A stretch of 33,894 bases of DNA from an uncultured Spirochaetaceae bacterium (GTDB lineage: Bacteria > Spirochaetota > Spirochaetia > Treponematales > Treponemataceae), in assembly GCA_902783155.1 (NCBI GenBank), contig CACZPR010000044.1:1-33894 (forward strand), read 5' to 3'. Each line of letters begins with the position of its first letter. Position 1 is the stretch's first letter. This document shows positions 9,901 through 16,198 of this stretch, piece by piece. The position numbers and the translations under genes were made by a program. The notes under the pieces are model-generated. The model searched no databases. It had not been told where the DNA came from and was given only the letters and a program-made list of their open reading frames with translations.

Positions 9901-12420
9901 CGCAGGATCCGTAATGGAGCCTATTTTATCTTCACCACTGAACTTCAAATTTACAGGACTGGCATTATAGTACTGCGCCACGGCATTGTTGCTGACCTCA
10001 ACATCGTTGACCTTTGCAAGCTTTATTGTCGGTGGATTGAAGTCCATGGTTATGTTGCCCAGGGTCATCGGGCCAAACTCGTTTTCAACATCATCATAGG
10101 CAAGTATCTGTATGGTCTGGTTTTTGCCCTCGTGGACATCAAGGTCATAGTTCCAGCCAAACTCGTCAACAACCTTCGGCTCAACTATGTCGTTCCAGCT
10201 TCCGTCATTGTACTTGACTCTGATTTTCGTTACACCGCTTCCGCCAACATCGGACATTTTGCCCATGAGACGGTACTTGTATACAGTGTCTCCATTTGTG
10301 TCCGTGGAGGTCTTGTAGCCGCTGCTGCTTGGTGTTATTTTCTTTTCCCCAGTCCCCTGAAGCTCCGCATTTGTGACGGTGATTGCGGGTCCCTTCGCGT
10401 CAGCGTAGACAAGGTATGTAATCCAGTCGCCAAAAGATGAGCCGTTGTAGGTCTTGATTCTGACAACAATAGTGTAGTTGTCAGCACCGGATGCCGGACA
10501 TGCGCCAAGAGGAATTTTTGTCGTCCATTTTTTTGTTTCTCCAGATATTAAAACAAGGTCGGAAGGATGGAGTTTTCCATTGTATGCGGTTCCGCTGGCC
10601 ACAGGGGTCAGTTCATTTGCGTTGATTACTTCAATGGTGTCATACTTTCCTGCATAATACTTGACCTCGTACTCAACAACATCAATGTCGGCTGCCAAAG
10701 TCTTAAGATCCGTATCCTTGTCCGCAATCTTTATTGTGAGTTTTCCGGTCGCGGAATTAGTATAGAGATGCTCGCCCTTGTAATATTTTTTTGCCTCGTC
10801 ACACTCGACAGACGGAGCTGTGCCGTTCGATGCAATTGCAAAACCATAGCCCTCGTAGCTGGATGGGACAATATCAACTCCATAGGTGTCCGTTCCCTCG
10901 ACCACGACATAATATTTTCCGCCAATAGTCAGAGTGAGGGTGTCCGGAAGGTGGAGCTTAAACGTTCCGTCCTGCCTGTCCGAAAGTGTAAACACGCTTG
11001 CACCGTTTATGTCTGTAAAAGGCTTGCTGCCGGAAGCATACTGGTCATCGGTGTCCTTGGAGAAAGTGATTACCGGGTCAACTCCCTGAACAAAAGTTCC
11101 ATTTCCCGCTGCCGCATAAATCTTTACGGACAGATTCTGTGGATTGAAAGCAACTTTGTCGCGTCCTGCGTTCACGCTGATTGACAGTGTGGAGCCGTTG
11201 CGTATTCCGTTCCATGTTCCATCAAGCTCCCTGCCATCAAGGTCACAGTCATCAACAACGAAAGTCGGGGCATTGTCCGGACTTACGGCCATGGAGAGCC
11301 AGCTGTGGTTCGTGGTGGACTTGTCGTGGCTCAGATACTTGTATGTCGAGTTGTCGCCATTTCCAAGAAGGACATTTTTGACCTCGTCCTTTCCGGGTCC
11401 GGTGTAGGATCCGTTGAGGATGTTCATGTAGTCGATTGCCTCAAACGGTTTGTCCGCCGCACGTCCCGCAAGAGGTCCAGTTATTGTCGCAAGCGGAGAT
11501 GTTATGTAAGAATATTCGCTTACGTTTCCGGCCCTGTTGGAGTTGTTTTCAGTGTTGTCGGTAAGTTTTACAGCGATATTCACTGTCACAGGCTCGTAGG
11601 AGCTTGGCGAATTCTGGAGTATGTTTCCAGTCTCGCCCATGAGTGCCACATAGTTTCTCTGGAGGGCCTTGTCGGTCTCGTCAAGGGCGGCAAAATCCTC
11701 CTCGTCGTCCGCGCTGTAGTTCGCAATGACAACGGACGTGTTGGCCTTGTCGAATCCAGAGAATTCGCTTTTGGCAAGGGTTATTGGGTCGCCGTTCTCC
11801 CTGTAGGCAACAACCTCCATTTTATCAATGGAATGGGAGTCCGCTATTGTACCGGTCACTTTAACTATACGTCCATAAGGTGTTCCTGGAGTTCCCTCCA
11901 GAGATGTAGGATTGGAAAGCAAAAACACCGGTGGAGTGTTGTCAATGTCAAAAGAGCGGGAAGCTGGTGTTGATTTTCTGTACTCATCCTCCGCAAGAAC
12001 ATCAACCACGTAGGTTCCATCCGGGAGATGTCCAAGGGGTGTGCCTCCTATGGAGTATGTGTCCGTGGCGCTGTCGTATTCGAGCTGAATGTCCCAATTC
12101 TCTCCGTTTGGTGCCACCGTGGCGAGAGGGGCAGCATCTGATGAACGGTCAGCGGGGAAGCTTAGGCTTTTGTTGTCGGCATTGTACAGGGACTTTATTA
12201 TGACACGCTCAACCTTGGTGTCATCTGTACAGGTTCCGCTCAGTGTGATTGTTCCCCTTGCGGCCGTACTGACTTCCGGATAGGTGATGAACGCTTCTGG
12301 AGCTTCTGTGTCAACCGCGGGTCCAAGACCTATCTCACAGCCAAGAAAAAACATTCCCGCAAACACTGCGGCTGCAACAAAAATCTGCTTAACAAAAAAT
12401 TTTCCCTCAGTCACTCTCAT
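907..12420 (-). CDS. Giant surface lipoprotein with about 20 tandem Ig-like repeats
   Basis: The protein is about 3,837 residues long. The ATG at 12420 is chosen because AAAGGAG lies six bases upstream; the in-frame extension to 12492 has no such site. A basic start, a hydrophobic stretch and FLGC give a spirochaete-type lipobox with lipidated Cys28. The body is a tandem array of Ig-like/cadherin-like beta domains of roughly 100-200 residues, marked by about twenty linkers of the type hydrophobic-D-x-x-x-P-hydrophobic (for example IDNTPPVF, VDTTKPVI, IDKTPPEV, IDETPPEI, MDSTPPVI). A possible IPT/TIG-like domain follows VDVVPYITGV, and the last 600 or so residues contain repeated short aromatic strands (ALYYSMPNG, VYLAYYDA, QLLYSYNL) reminiscent of a beta-propeller. 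It is probably an extracellular adhesin, stalk or scaffold; the ligand is unknown. It has its own terminator and appears monocistronic. Confidence 0.85.
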   Translation of the reverse strand: MRVTEGKFFVKQIFVAAAVFAGMFFLGCEIGLGPAVDTEAPEAFITYPEVSTAARGTITLSGTCTDDTKVERVIIKSLYNADNKSLSFPADRSSDAAPLATVAPNGENWDIQLEYDSATDTYSIGGTPLGHLPDGTYVVDVLAEDEYRKSTPASRSFDIDNTPPVFLLSNPTSLEGTPGTPYGRIVKVTGTIADSHSIDKMEVVAYRENGDPITLAKSEFSGFDKANTSVVIANYSADDEEDFAALDETDKALQRNYVALMGETGNILQNSPSSYEPVTVNIAVKLTDNTENNSNRAGNVSEYSYITSPLATITGPLAGRAADKPFEAIDYMNILNGSYTGPGKDEVKNVLLGNGDNSTYKYLSHDKSTTNHSWLSMAVSPDNAPTFVVDDCDLDGRELDGTWNGIRNGSTLSISVNAGRDKVAFNPQNLSVKIYAAAGNGTFVQGVDPVITFSKDTDDQYASGSKPFTDINGASVFTLSDRQDGTFKLHLPDTLTLTIGGKYYVVVEGTDTYGVDIVPSSYEGYGFAIASNGTAPSVECDEAKKYYKGEHLYTNSATGKLTIKIADKDTDLKTLAADIDVVEYEVKYYAGKYDTIEVINANELTPVASGTAYNGKLHPSDLVLISGETKKWTTKIPLGACPASGADNYTIVVRIKTYNGSSFGDWITYLVYADAKGPAITVTNAELQGTGEKKITPSSSGYKTSTDTNGDTVYKYRLMGKMSDVGGSGVTKIRVKYNDGSWNDIVEPKVVDEFGWNYDLDVHEGKNQTIQILAYDDVENEFGPMTLGNITMDFNPPTIKLAKVNDVEVSNNAVAQYYNASPVNLKFSGEDKIGSITDPAGVTIPLVKKDGETSSPDPSSYIINTSTSSGTVQINDNGLWEVHAYAEDSSGQKSNELVVKTTVDTTKPVISQISIMGTDRNNYYANDTLQFKIRYTETLSGLAKAGFSIHTPDMAANTWTVENDTTELAGKGTSVETTITASGFESENGGKNQIRVWLYDAAGNKSDPFDLDVYIDKTPPEVAVGWLGKTDSVLEEIPGTVYHKGTVTLYGTVSDEGGVAPLTFTMGGTEIDDAAITYTNSSGLNIDDESTFFQSAANWRDYAAIVNKYEIKGWKVVLTNPPDGKLTVVAEDMSGQTTSVSNFVTLTKDTDAPNLHVTNLGDDVAIMTIRETDLSNNKFTLRGTWNDLKDEDDPASGGSGTKTLTCKVGSTNVPVNSSSAPQTTASANWSIELSKDVLGLGPVGDIVLVATDNVGNSSSVTISGVVADYQKPTIGLSKVDGVAKTECDELYGKADSSLALEISADDDWGIDKIEVVESKLNGADYTLGGKFAYAMGTKKATVTLPRDGSCDGLWSITLKSTDKAGRTSDSYTITTRIDGTKPTLDTSSFKIGGVLHTADKWYNGKILKAGTTANDASTGSGLDTVYYKIVPQNDTTSYTDLKDDNNGSLGLSGATKAFELTVEGLSESNVDGKNKLLLQVYDRAGNKSDVAPFIVAVDETLPNIASKFYTYGSDYQNASGTVMSNKKNDLTLYANVNDINTTAFDTNKVQSGVGSVALKLVGSNGSETDDLEAAITYSSSELDNSANIGGMSFSDSVGAQYRKSMKAVIDKSKLGSGSVKAIVTDVAGNTVSQILFSLAIDETPPEIVLKNPSTVLVKEDGTAKSDGELRSVDGTITIEGTASDPSLTDVKVYYSVGDQTNFVQCNMGSGSTLYNWKTTPIQMSWVDGDSIKMIGGASYSGSAEDVFIKIVAGDTAGNVKEKIYRYSVDPENDRPKIRISNVSLLDSDGHEMSDTNPVWCRFDTIYGTVSDDDGAVQSMEYRIGTSDSFKNANLSNGSWSINLGNEGENRVYFKVIDANGGVFTSDTAVTSPTDYSYCTTPKLESGETSLDRTSILNMKLDLNPPNIGNLKYQTSENGIAWSTPASEDFTGGFFGGPKYKYIRLCIEAKDTNGIANVQFALDDETYANYTTTGAGEDGFTIYYSDKFDLSEYSEATEAFVYSGATRAFVSVTDNAGLNRKPETVTRFNVDNDDPELTVKCGTRGHVSTTSTIYGTIDDASETDVYYTITKNGVNPAAETTFLGDSAAYAVNGWKKVNDATIAYTVYFDGAAPDASDPRTHSQMLKDYLTENALNVTTAAAIQEGTFDTVTKVDVHIMAIDKCGNINQKFTTVEVDPTGDRPELTISKPDDNSILGGTVTVYGSASDMKGANPGIQGVGVFMDVDGDGAWTREDINIIHTKAAASITAGKLLSENDYTWAKFNRSEDPQFEEVDYAHIPSEDVSKYCLKATVDGSAWSLDINRGEEFNPPEGQQQNIHVWAFAVDNDGFTSSMDFASMPGRSFMIDAHAPKLDNEKLTKVVDGVTLEQNYKEGIALKKLWTYEADIYDDVGISKIELGGTALVLNSTIESLPSGVSVTELPASFAAGHGYHIAIGVGSDENGYVGSQTLTIKYTEKKDGGSATTQTREVKINIDNKAPDLLENTDSAFKIGKGKVANTGHFYTFGSKAMEPAQGGVSQTGVSRVAFYVTRDVDGIEALYDPMMARSNANSHIDSYKSSTDWVKNDGDDGDGLYWLERTTSEATTTNTVKITQSNPHIHAGGLAKINGVIYRIQSVSGTTVTLGTKDEGTPVTLAAGKKIYFALANVVDNAVQEGDGSELDEAGYYVSPNYDDDDKMIESLVKQGTTWTWEANINTKNIGDGSAVLHYVVFDEAGNSASGSVDIFIANNQPRIAGLTVKTDTNGSNVYDSDESETKSIVYAEGINEDTKKAVTSLMFPATSTKENPRALFTVRNKLAIIPEIVGGNGGLKYTLSLHQYANATDGWASAYKTLAKTALTNEDGAGLTGSADDYETPAAGLIEYEPKDMIEAGFADGNSEMVKIVIEDSTPGNLSQDKEDRMQVDISIILNFKLMDSTPPVIKIRPLYWNSKDDNSLFGNSTKNGHIELPKDLPETFTVDNDDKEMDRHPKLSGKVRFEGVAQDDSQLNEIKIDFFGLGEKTLGTYSGSWTSAKPLVEGAIPSDGYAFEVSSDVTYADLVNCGIIASVPSGKRESDVVTQFADNGHVAKWTVYIDTEKIMSSKVVDSDQTISVKAWDRGSPSASGTYTGPNNSTPGTAQSGGNDGTGATTGYYTVDVVPYITGVTTKLSAQKKSNPSVYARTAKGHYTVASDENLKITGFNLAGGKVSFASAAATVDYDASGVAIPDDAKSGEIGISVTVTVTVDGNAIKKTLKTLNNKNNNESKGSYSGTVDLAVKPSGDKTVYDNYYYNRLPNGDNNNLLTDDVILDIWQINPQAAVPISGSISQPVMAINPVNHDVGFAFVNGALYYSMPNGSSYSYDNFIGGFDYWTSVAMTYDSLGNSYGTAAGGDINESKADQFRIMTSRWGYADRDAGGYNRATNNLRLELIGQYDYTEDTYEGFRNFDKERIRSPSLATGSATSDSTNVYLAYYDAINDEIRFKRGGIKAAKADTWNSSWNGTIRAPTFFGDYYGPNTDSTGASEAGDKVLDNGKDYSKYRVVHNSWIAGQTSRVTSTSGTRVNTKVITTGGADVYAGQYVSIAAIPNGGNSDDAVIAIWWDAYNNQLLYSYNLTPNSITVGQYKQADTKWTTPVPIFDSNIGEYCKVAVIKEGTGDSAHYSVHIVGYDGLNCDVWYAYIPNFTSPASKKTCLVDSYGLIGTELNIDVALDDSGNPIPYISYYAGSCAHPKTAHWAGTTSLAASTTLNSVDAEEYFTGAWEVSVIPTQSRVSIDHVNIGVWKDATGTITWSTTDGEAPGEDNIGETKLDYKEIYGSGDIPGYKAGNTGYRTGGHVWGNGTKNPILGYAITKGAGGYIETAQMK
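2761..2784. repeat. Hexamer tandem repeat inside the giant gene
   Basis: TACGGT occurs three times in a row, followed by the variant TACGCT. In frame it encodes an alternating Val-Thr beta strand, so length changes in units of six would keep the reading frame. Confidence 0.6.
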
Positions 12421-12471
12421 GGCTAACTCCTTTATCTCCCACATCCCAACCAAATGGCGATCCCTTATCAA

Positions 12472-12477
12472 ATTATA
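12472..12477 (-). promoter_or_regulatory. Possible -10 box close to the giant gene
   Basis: A consensus TATAAT on the minus strand lies about 50 bases before the start at 12420, but the region 17 bases upstream (TCCCCG) is a poor -35. It is an alternative to the better formed promoter at 12736-12764. Confidence 0.3.
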
Positions 12478-12492
12478 AAACAACATTCCCAC

Positions 12493-12735
12493 AACGGGGA
12501 AACAGATTTATTCTTTAGAAACTTTTTTTTTGGATGACTTTTGATAAATGCGTCAGCCCATATTGATGGACCGGCTATAGATTGCGGCATGCACCTTGAA
12601 GCCAGATTCCGAAGACTTGCCCCAAAGCAGACCATATATGAAAAGAACGACGGACCCAAACAAGGATTTGCTTGATTCCAGTATTTTTAATCGGCAACGA
12701 AAAATTTCCTTAAAATTTTCCAATGTCCAACCATA
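12493..12735. other. Unassigned segment upstream of the giant gene
   Basis: No convincing gene. Open frames exist on both strands: a 72-codon frame on the minus strand (12553-12771) and a frame on the plus strand ending in a protein-like tail (about 12540-12675, with LEARFRRLAPKQTIYEKND), but neither has a good start with a ribosome binding site. It could be a long 5' leader of the giant gene or a decayed gene end. Confidence 0.35.
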
Positions 12736-12764
12736 AGAATACACCGTTTTTTTCAATATGGCAA
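12736..12764 (-). promoter_or_regulatory. Sigma-70-like promoter, TTGCCA-N17-TATTCT
   Basis: On the minus strand TTGCCA (12759-12764) and TATTCT (12736-12741) are exactly 17 bases apart. The -10 region lies in a 15-mer (AAACGGTGTATTCTT) that is repeated exactly in the aldolase promoter at 16198-16212, which supports it as a real element. It would give the giant gene a leader of about 310 nt. Confidence 0.5.
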
Positions 12765-12772
12765 TAGGCAAT

Positions 12773-12796
12773 CTCTAAAAACTGAAGTTTTTAGAG
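12773..12796. repeat. Perfect 24-bp AT-rich palindrome
   Basis: CTCTAAAAACT and AGTTTTTAGAG form 11-bp arms around a central GA. It lies just upstream of the promoter at 12736-12764 and could be an operator, a bidirectional terminator-like hairpin or a dispersed repeat. Confidence 0.7.
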
Positions 12797-12804
12797 GTTT
12801 CCAA

Positions 12805-12887
12805 TATAAATTTGCCAAAATCTCCAAAAAATCCAAACAAAAACCGAACGTTCAGTTTTCCATGCATCTTTATCGGCAAATTTTATA
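12805..12887. repeat. Nested inverted repeats, AT-rich
   Basis: TATAAATTTGCC (12805-12816) pairs with GGCAAATTTTATA (12875-12887) apart from one extra T. Between them lies an 18-bp near-perfect palindrome with GAACGTTC at its centre (12841-12858, one mismatched pair). No coding potential is visible. Confidence 0.5.
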
Positions 12888-12920
12888 AAATTTTAAAGAT
12901 TGTTTAGAAATAATGTGGAA

Positions 12921-13037
12921 CGGGAGTTTCCCGCGTTAGGGATTGGAGCCATGCCCGCAGGGCAGACCCGCATTGCGGGGCCGGAGCGACAGCGTAGTGG
13001 CGGAAAGCCCGACCGCCGTTAGCGGAGCTAACGGCGG
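12921..13037. repeat. GC-rich block of four perfect hairpins with 3-nt centres
   Basis: Four perfect palindromes follow one another, each with a 3-nt centre: CGGGA(GTT)TCCCG at 12921-12933, TGCCC(GCA)GGGCA at 12952-12964, CCCGC(ATT)GCGGG at 12967-12979, and an 11-bp stem CCGCCGTTAGC(GGA) at 13013-13037. The block is GC-rich in an otherwise AT-rich spacer, has no ORF of note and no U-tract, so it is not a standard terminator for pgi, which ends at 13074. It resembles REP-type dispersed intergenic elements; my impression that similar sequences occur in other treponemes is unverified. Confidence 0.7.
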
Positions 13038-13073
13038 GAACGCCCATACGGACAAAGGGATATTTATTTTCTT

Positions 13074-14663
13074 CTATTTTATAAGCAAATCCGCATAGGC
13101 TTTTAGTGCGCCGGACATTTCGCCGGAGAGGACTGCCGTGGCAAGTTTTTTTCCAAGCTGGACTCCCTCCTGGTCAAAGCTGTTTACGTTCCAAAGGAAG
13201 CCCTGGAACATGACCTTGTTTTCATAGTGTGCGAGCAGCGCGCCAAGGGACATCGGGTTGACTTCCTTTCCGTAAATTAGGCTGGACGGTCTTTCTCCCG
13301 CAAAGAATTTGTTCGGGTTCTCGTCGTCCTTTCCCAGTGCGAATGCGACTATCTGGGCCACAACGTTTGCGCAGAGCTTTTTCTGGCTGGTCGAGCCTTT
13401 GATTGTGATGTCGCTGCCCTTCTGGTTTTTCTGGAATGCGATGAACTGGAGCGGAACAATGTCGGTTCCCTGGTGGAGCAGCTGGTAGAACGAGTGCTGT
13501 CCGTTTGTGCCAGGCTCTCCAAAGATTACGGGTCCCGTCAGGTAGTTGATTTTCTTTCCGAAGCGGTTGACGCTCTTTCCGTTGGACTCCATGTCAAGCT
13601 GCTGGAGATGTGCGGGGAATCTTGAAAGCGCCTGTGAGTACGGGAGTATGGCCGTTGACGGAAGGTCCATTATGTTGCGCTCGAACACACCAATCAATGC
13701 GTCCATGAGGGCCGGGTTCTTTGTAACGTCCTTTTCAGTCGCAAGCCTGTCCTCCTCGGCTGCTCCCTTCAGGAAGTCAGAGAAAACGTCCGGTCCGAAC
13801 GCAAGGCTGAGTATGGCTCCACCGACAGCAGATGTTGATGAGTAGCGTCCACCGATGAAGTCGTCCATGAAGAACGCTGCCATGTAGTCAGGGTTTCCAA
13901 CCAGCGGGGATGTTTCGCTTGTCACCGCAATCATGTGCTTGGATGATTCAAGACCCTTCCTCTTGAGGTGGTTCTTGACAAATGATTCGTTGGTGAGTGT
14001 CTCCAGGGTTGTTCCGCTTTTTGACACGAGTATGAAGATTGTCTTGGAGGCATCGATTGAATCGAGAACGGCGGCGGCATCGTCGGGGTCGACATTGGAA
14101 ATGAAGTGCGCCTCCATCTTGAACTTGTTGTTCGCCTTTGCCCAGTTCTCCAGTGCGAGGTACATTGCGCGGGGTCCCAAATCCGAGCCACCGATTCCAA
14201 TCTGGCAGACCGTTGTATATTTTTCGCCCTTCTCGTTCAAAAGTTTTCCGGTGTGCACGGCGTTGGCGAAATCCGCAATCTTTTTCTGCTGCTCCACATA
14301 GAACGTGCGCTTGTTCACTCCGTCAACCACGACATCCTTTCCGAGCTGTCCGCGTGTGAGCTGGTGAAGGACCATGCGTTTTTCGCCGGTGTTGATTATG
14401 TCGCCATTGTACAGTGCCTCGTATTTTTCAAGCAGCTGGGCTTCCTTTACGACTTTCTTGAAAGCTGAAATCAACTGGCGGTTGACCTTTTTCGCAGCGT
14501 AGTTGTAAACCAGTCCGCCGCCCATCGGGATGGAGAATTCCGCGACACGCTTAACACCTGCCGCACCGGAGAGAACCTTTGTCAGGGAAACTGAATTCTT
14601 GAATTCCTTCAGCTCCTTGAAACTTGCCAGCTTGTTCAAATTGTTCCAGGAAATTGTAGCCAT
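13074..14663 (-). CDS. pgi: Glucose-6-phosphate isomerase
   Basis: Interconverts glucose 6-phosphate and fructose 6-phosphate in glycolysis/gluconeogenesis, in the cytoplasm. The 529-residue length fits the family. Visible signatures are IGIGGSDLGP (155-164), the phosphate-binding SKSGTT (214-219), GGRYSSTSAVG (271-281), and the active-site Glu383 and His390 in GEPGTNGQHS; the second PGI signature near the C-terminus (WNVNSFDQEGVQLGK) carries Lys505. The start has GAGG eight bases upstream. The gene is divergent from the small membrane protein at 14812, and the hairpin block lies just beyond its stop. With the nearby aldolase it makes a loose glycolytic neighbourhood, though the two are not in one operon because a plus-strand gene lies between. 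Confidence 0.97.
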   Translation of the reverse strand: MATISWNNLNKLASFKELKEFKNSVSLTKVLSGAAGVKRVAEFSIPMGGGLVYNYAAKKVNRQLISAFKKVVKEAQLLEKYEALYNGDIINTGEKRMVLHQLTRGQLGKDVVVDGVNKRTFYVEQQKKIADFANAVHTGKLLNEKGEKYTTVCQIGIGGSDLGPRAMYLALENWAKANNKFKMEAHFISNVDPDDAAAVLDSIDASKTIFILVSKSGTTLETLTNESFVKNHLKRKGLESSKHMIAVTSETSPLVGNPDYMAAFFMDDFIGGRYSSTSAVGGAILSLAFGPDVFSDFLKGAAEEDRLATEKDVTKNPALMDALIGVFERNIMDLPSTAILPYSQALSRFPAHLQQLDMESNGKSVNRFGKKINYLTGPVIFGEPGTNGQHSFYQLLHQGTDIVPLQFIAFQKNQKGSDITIKGSTSQKKLCANVVAQIVAFALGKDDENPNKFFAGERPSSLIYGKEVNPMSLGALLAHYENKVMFQGFLWNVNSFDQEGVQLGKKLATAVLSGEMSGALKAYADLLIK

Positions 14664-14716
14664 AGAAAACGCCTCAAATAAAATTTAGTTACAGGAAAAA
14701 AATCCCTACAAGTAAT

Positions 14717-14746
14717 TTAACAAAAAATGAATAAATATGCTATAAT
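14717..14746 (+). promoter_or_regulatory. Promoter of the GlsB/YeaQ-like gene
   Basis: TTAACA (14717-14722), an 18-base spacer and a perfect TATAAT (14741-14746) preceded by TGC, an extended -10 motif. It leaves a leader of about 60 nt before the start at 14812. Confidence 0.7.
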
Positions 14747-14811
14747 TTTTATTAAGGAAAGTGAAAAAACATCAGCATTTTATGGGCAAAAGCTTAGGAA
14801 AGGAGCGGAAA

Positions 14812-15066
14812 ATGTCTACAGTTTGGTCAATCGTCGTAACAATTCTTGTCGGAGCGTTCGTGGGGTGGATTGCGGGACTCCTGATGAAAAGCAAGCACGG
14901 GTTCTGGATGAACGCACTCCTTGGAATAATCGGAGGCGCAATCGGTTCTGGAATTGCGAGCCTGCTGAAGCTCAACGGGAACTGGCTTGTCACCATACTG
15001 ATTGGAATTGGCGGCACGGTAATATTGATAGCACTGGTGCGGCTGATTATGGGAAAAAAGTGGTAG
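14812..15066 (+). CDS. GlsB/YeaQ/YmgE family small membrane protein
   Basis: An 84-residue, very hydrophobic protein with three membrane segments (about 4-24, 29-50 and 58-79) rich in Gly, as in the transglycosylase-associated GlsB/YeaQ/YmgE family. The sequence features GAFVGWIAGLLMK and NALLGIIGGAIGS are typical of that family. Members are inner-membrane proteins often induced by stress; the biochemical role is not established. The ATG at 14812 is chosen over an in-frame GTG at 14761 because AGGAAAGGAG lies six bases upstream. It is a single-gene unit with its own promoter and a strong terminator. Confidence 0.85.
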   Translation: MSTVWSIVVTILVGAFVGWIAGLLMKSKHGFWMNALLGIIGGAIGSGIASLLKLNGNWLVTILIGIGGTVILIALVRLIMGKKW

Positions 15067-15092
15067 ACAAAAGGCTGCCCAAAAAGAAGAGA

Positions 15093-15124
15093 CCCCGTTC
15101 AAAACGAGCGGGGCCTTTTCTTTT
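15093..15124. terminator. Bidirectional terminator between the small membrane protein and the aldolase
   Basis: CCCCGTTC (15093-15100) pairs with GAGCGGGG (15106-15113) around AAAAC, followed on the plus strand by CCTTTTCTTTT. On the minus strand the same stem is followed by a T-rich run, so it can also end the aldolase transcript, whose stop is at 15162. Confidence 0.8.
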
Positions 15125-15161
15125 AATCACCTTTCATGCCGTTGGGCATTGGGGTATCATT

Positions 15162-16160
15162 CTAGTCCAGAGCGTGTCCTGCGCTTCCAAAGACGTTCAC
15201 GTTCTTGTCCATGTACATCTTCTTGAGCTCCTCACGTGCTGGTCCCAGATAGAGGCGTGGATCGAACACATCAGGCTGCTCTGTGAAAATGCGGCGGATT
15301 GCTGCTGTCATTGCGAGGCGGCCGTCTGAGTCAACGTTGATTTTGCATACAGCTGACTTTGCTGCCTTTCTGAGCTGTTCCTCAGGGATACCGACAGAGT
15401 TTGGAATCTTTCCGCCGTACTTTTCGATTTCCTTTACATACTGCTGTGGAACTGATGATGAACCGTGGAGAACGATCGGGAATCCAGGGAGCTGCTTTTC
15501 GATTGCGGCGAGAACATCAAATGCAAGTGGCGGTGGAACAAGGGTTCCGTCATCGCGTCTGGTGCACTGCTCCGGTGTGAACTTGCAGCGTCCGTGTGAA
15601 GTTCCGATGGAGATTGCAAGGGAGTCGCATCCGGTCTTTGATGTGAAGTCAATAACTTCCTCCGGCTTTGTGTACTTTGATTCCTCTGCCGCAACATCAT
15701 CCTCCACACCGCCAAGAACACCAAGCTCCGCCTCGACAGTTACATCGTGTGCGTGGGCATATTCGACGACCTGCTTTGTGAGCGCAACATTCTCGTCATA
15801 AGGGAGTGCTGAACCGTCAATCATAACGGAGGAGAAGCCGTTGTCGATGCAGTCCTTTGCGACCTCAAAGTTTGGACCGTGATCCAGGTGGAGGGCAATC
15901 GGAATGTCGCATCCAAGCTCGTGGGCATACTCGACAGCACCGCGCGCCATGTTGCGGAGGATGAACTTGTCGGCATAGTTGCGTGCGCCCTTTGAGACCT
16001 GAAGAATTACAGGTGACTTTGACTCAACGCAAGCCTGGATGATTGCCTGCATCTGCTCCATGTTGTTGAAGTTGTAGGCTGGGATTGCATACTGACCCTT
16101 CATTGCGGCCTCGAACATGTGTCTTGTGTTCACAAGGCCAATCTCTTTGTAACTAACCAT
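15162..16160 (-). CDS. fba: Class II fructose-1,6-bisphosphate aldolase
   Basis: Zinc-dependent aldolase that cleaves fructose 1,6-bisphosphate to glyceraldehyde 3-phosphate and dihydroxyacetone phosphate. The 332-residue protein shows the class II landmarks: LHLDHG with Asp93 and zinc ligand His94, EAELG with Glu145, SIGTSHG with His189, LHGSSS with His232, and KINVDSD at 273-279 for substrate binding. Class I Schiff-base features are absent. The leader has a GGAGTAAT-type ribosome binding site. A promoter sharing a 15-mer with that of the giant gene lies 40 bases upstream, and the gene is divergent from xseA. Confidence 0.96.
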   Translation of the reverse strand: MVSYKEIGLVNTRHMFEAAMKGQYAIPAYNFNNMEQMQAIIQACVESKSPVILQVSKGARNYADKFILRNMARGAVEYAHELGCDIPIALHLDHGPNFEVAKDCIDNGFSSVMIDGSALPYDENVALTKQVVEYAHAHDVTVEAELGVLGGVEDDVAAEESKYTKPEEVIDFTSKTGCDSLAISIGTSHGRCKFTPEQCTRRDDGTLVPPPLAFDVLAAIEKQLPGFPIVLHGSSSVPQQYVKEIEKYGGKIPNSVGIPEEQLRKAAKSAVCKINVDSDGRLAMTAAIRRIFTEQPDVFDPRLYLGPAREELKKMYMDKNVNVFGSAGHALD

Positions 16161-16198
16161 AAATTACTCCTAATCTATTTTTGATAGATAACATATAA

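Noticed and set aside
12553..12771. A 72-codon minus-strand frame upstream of the giant gene as a gene
   Set aside because: No ribosome binding site, and its start lies within the 24-bp palindrome while the promoter lies inside it. Reported only as an unassigned segment.
13013..13037. The 11-bp hairpin as the pgi terminator
   Set aside because: No U-tract follows the stem on the minus strand and it belongs to a set of four hairpins, so it was recorded as part of a repeat block.
14727..15329. A 200-codon plus-strand frame across the small membrane protein gene and the aldolase end
   Set aside because: It overlaps a well-supported family protein in another frame and runs through a strong terminator, with a charged, shadow-like composition.
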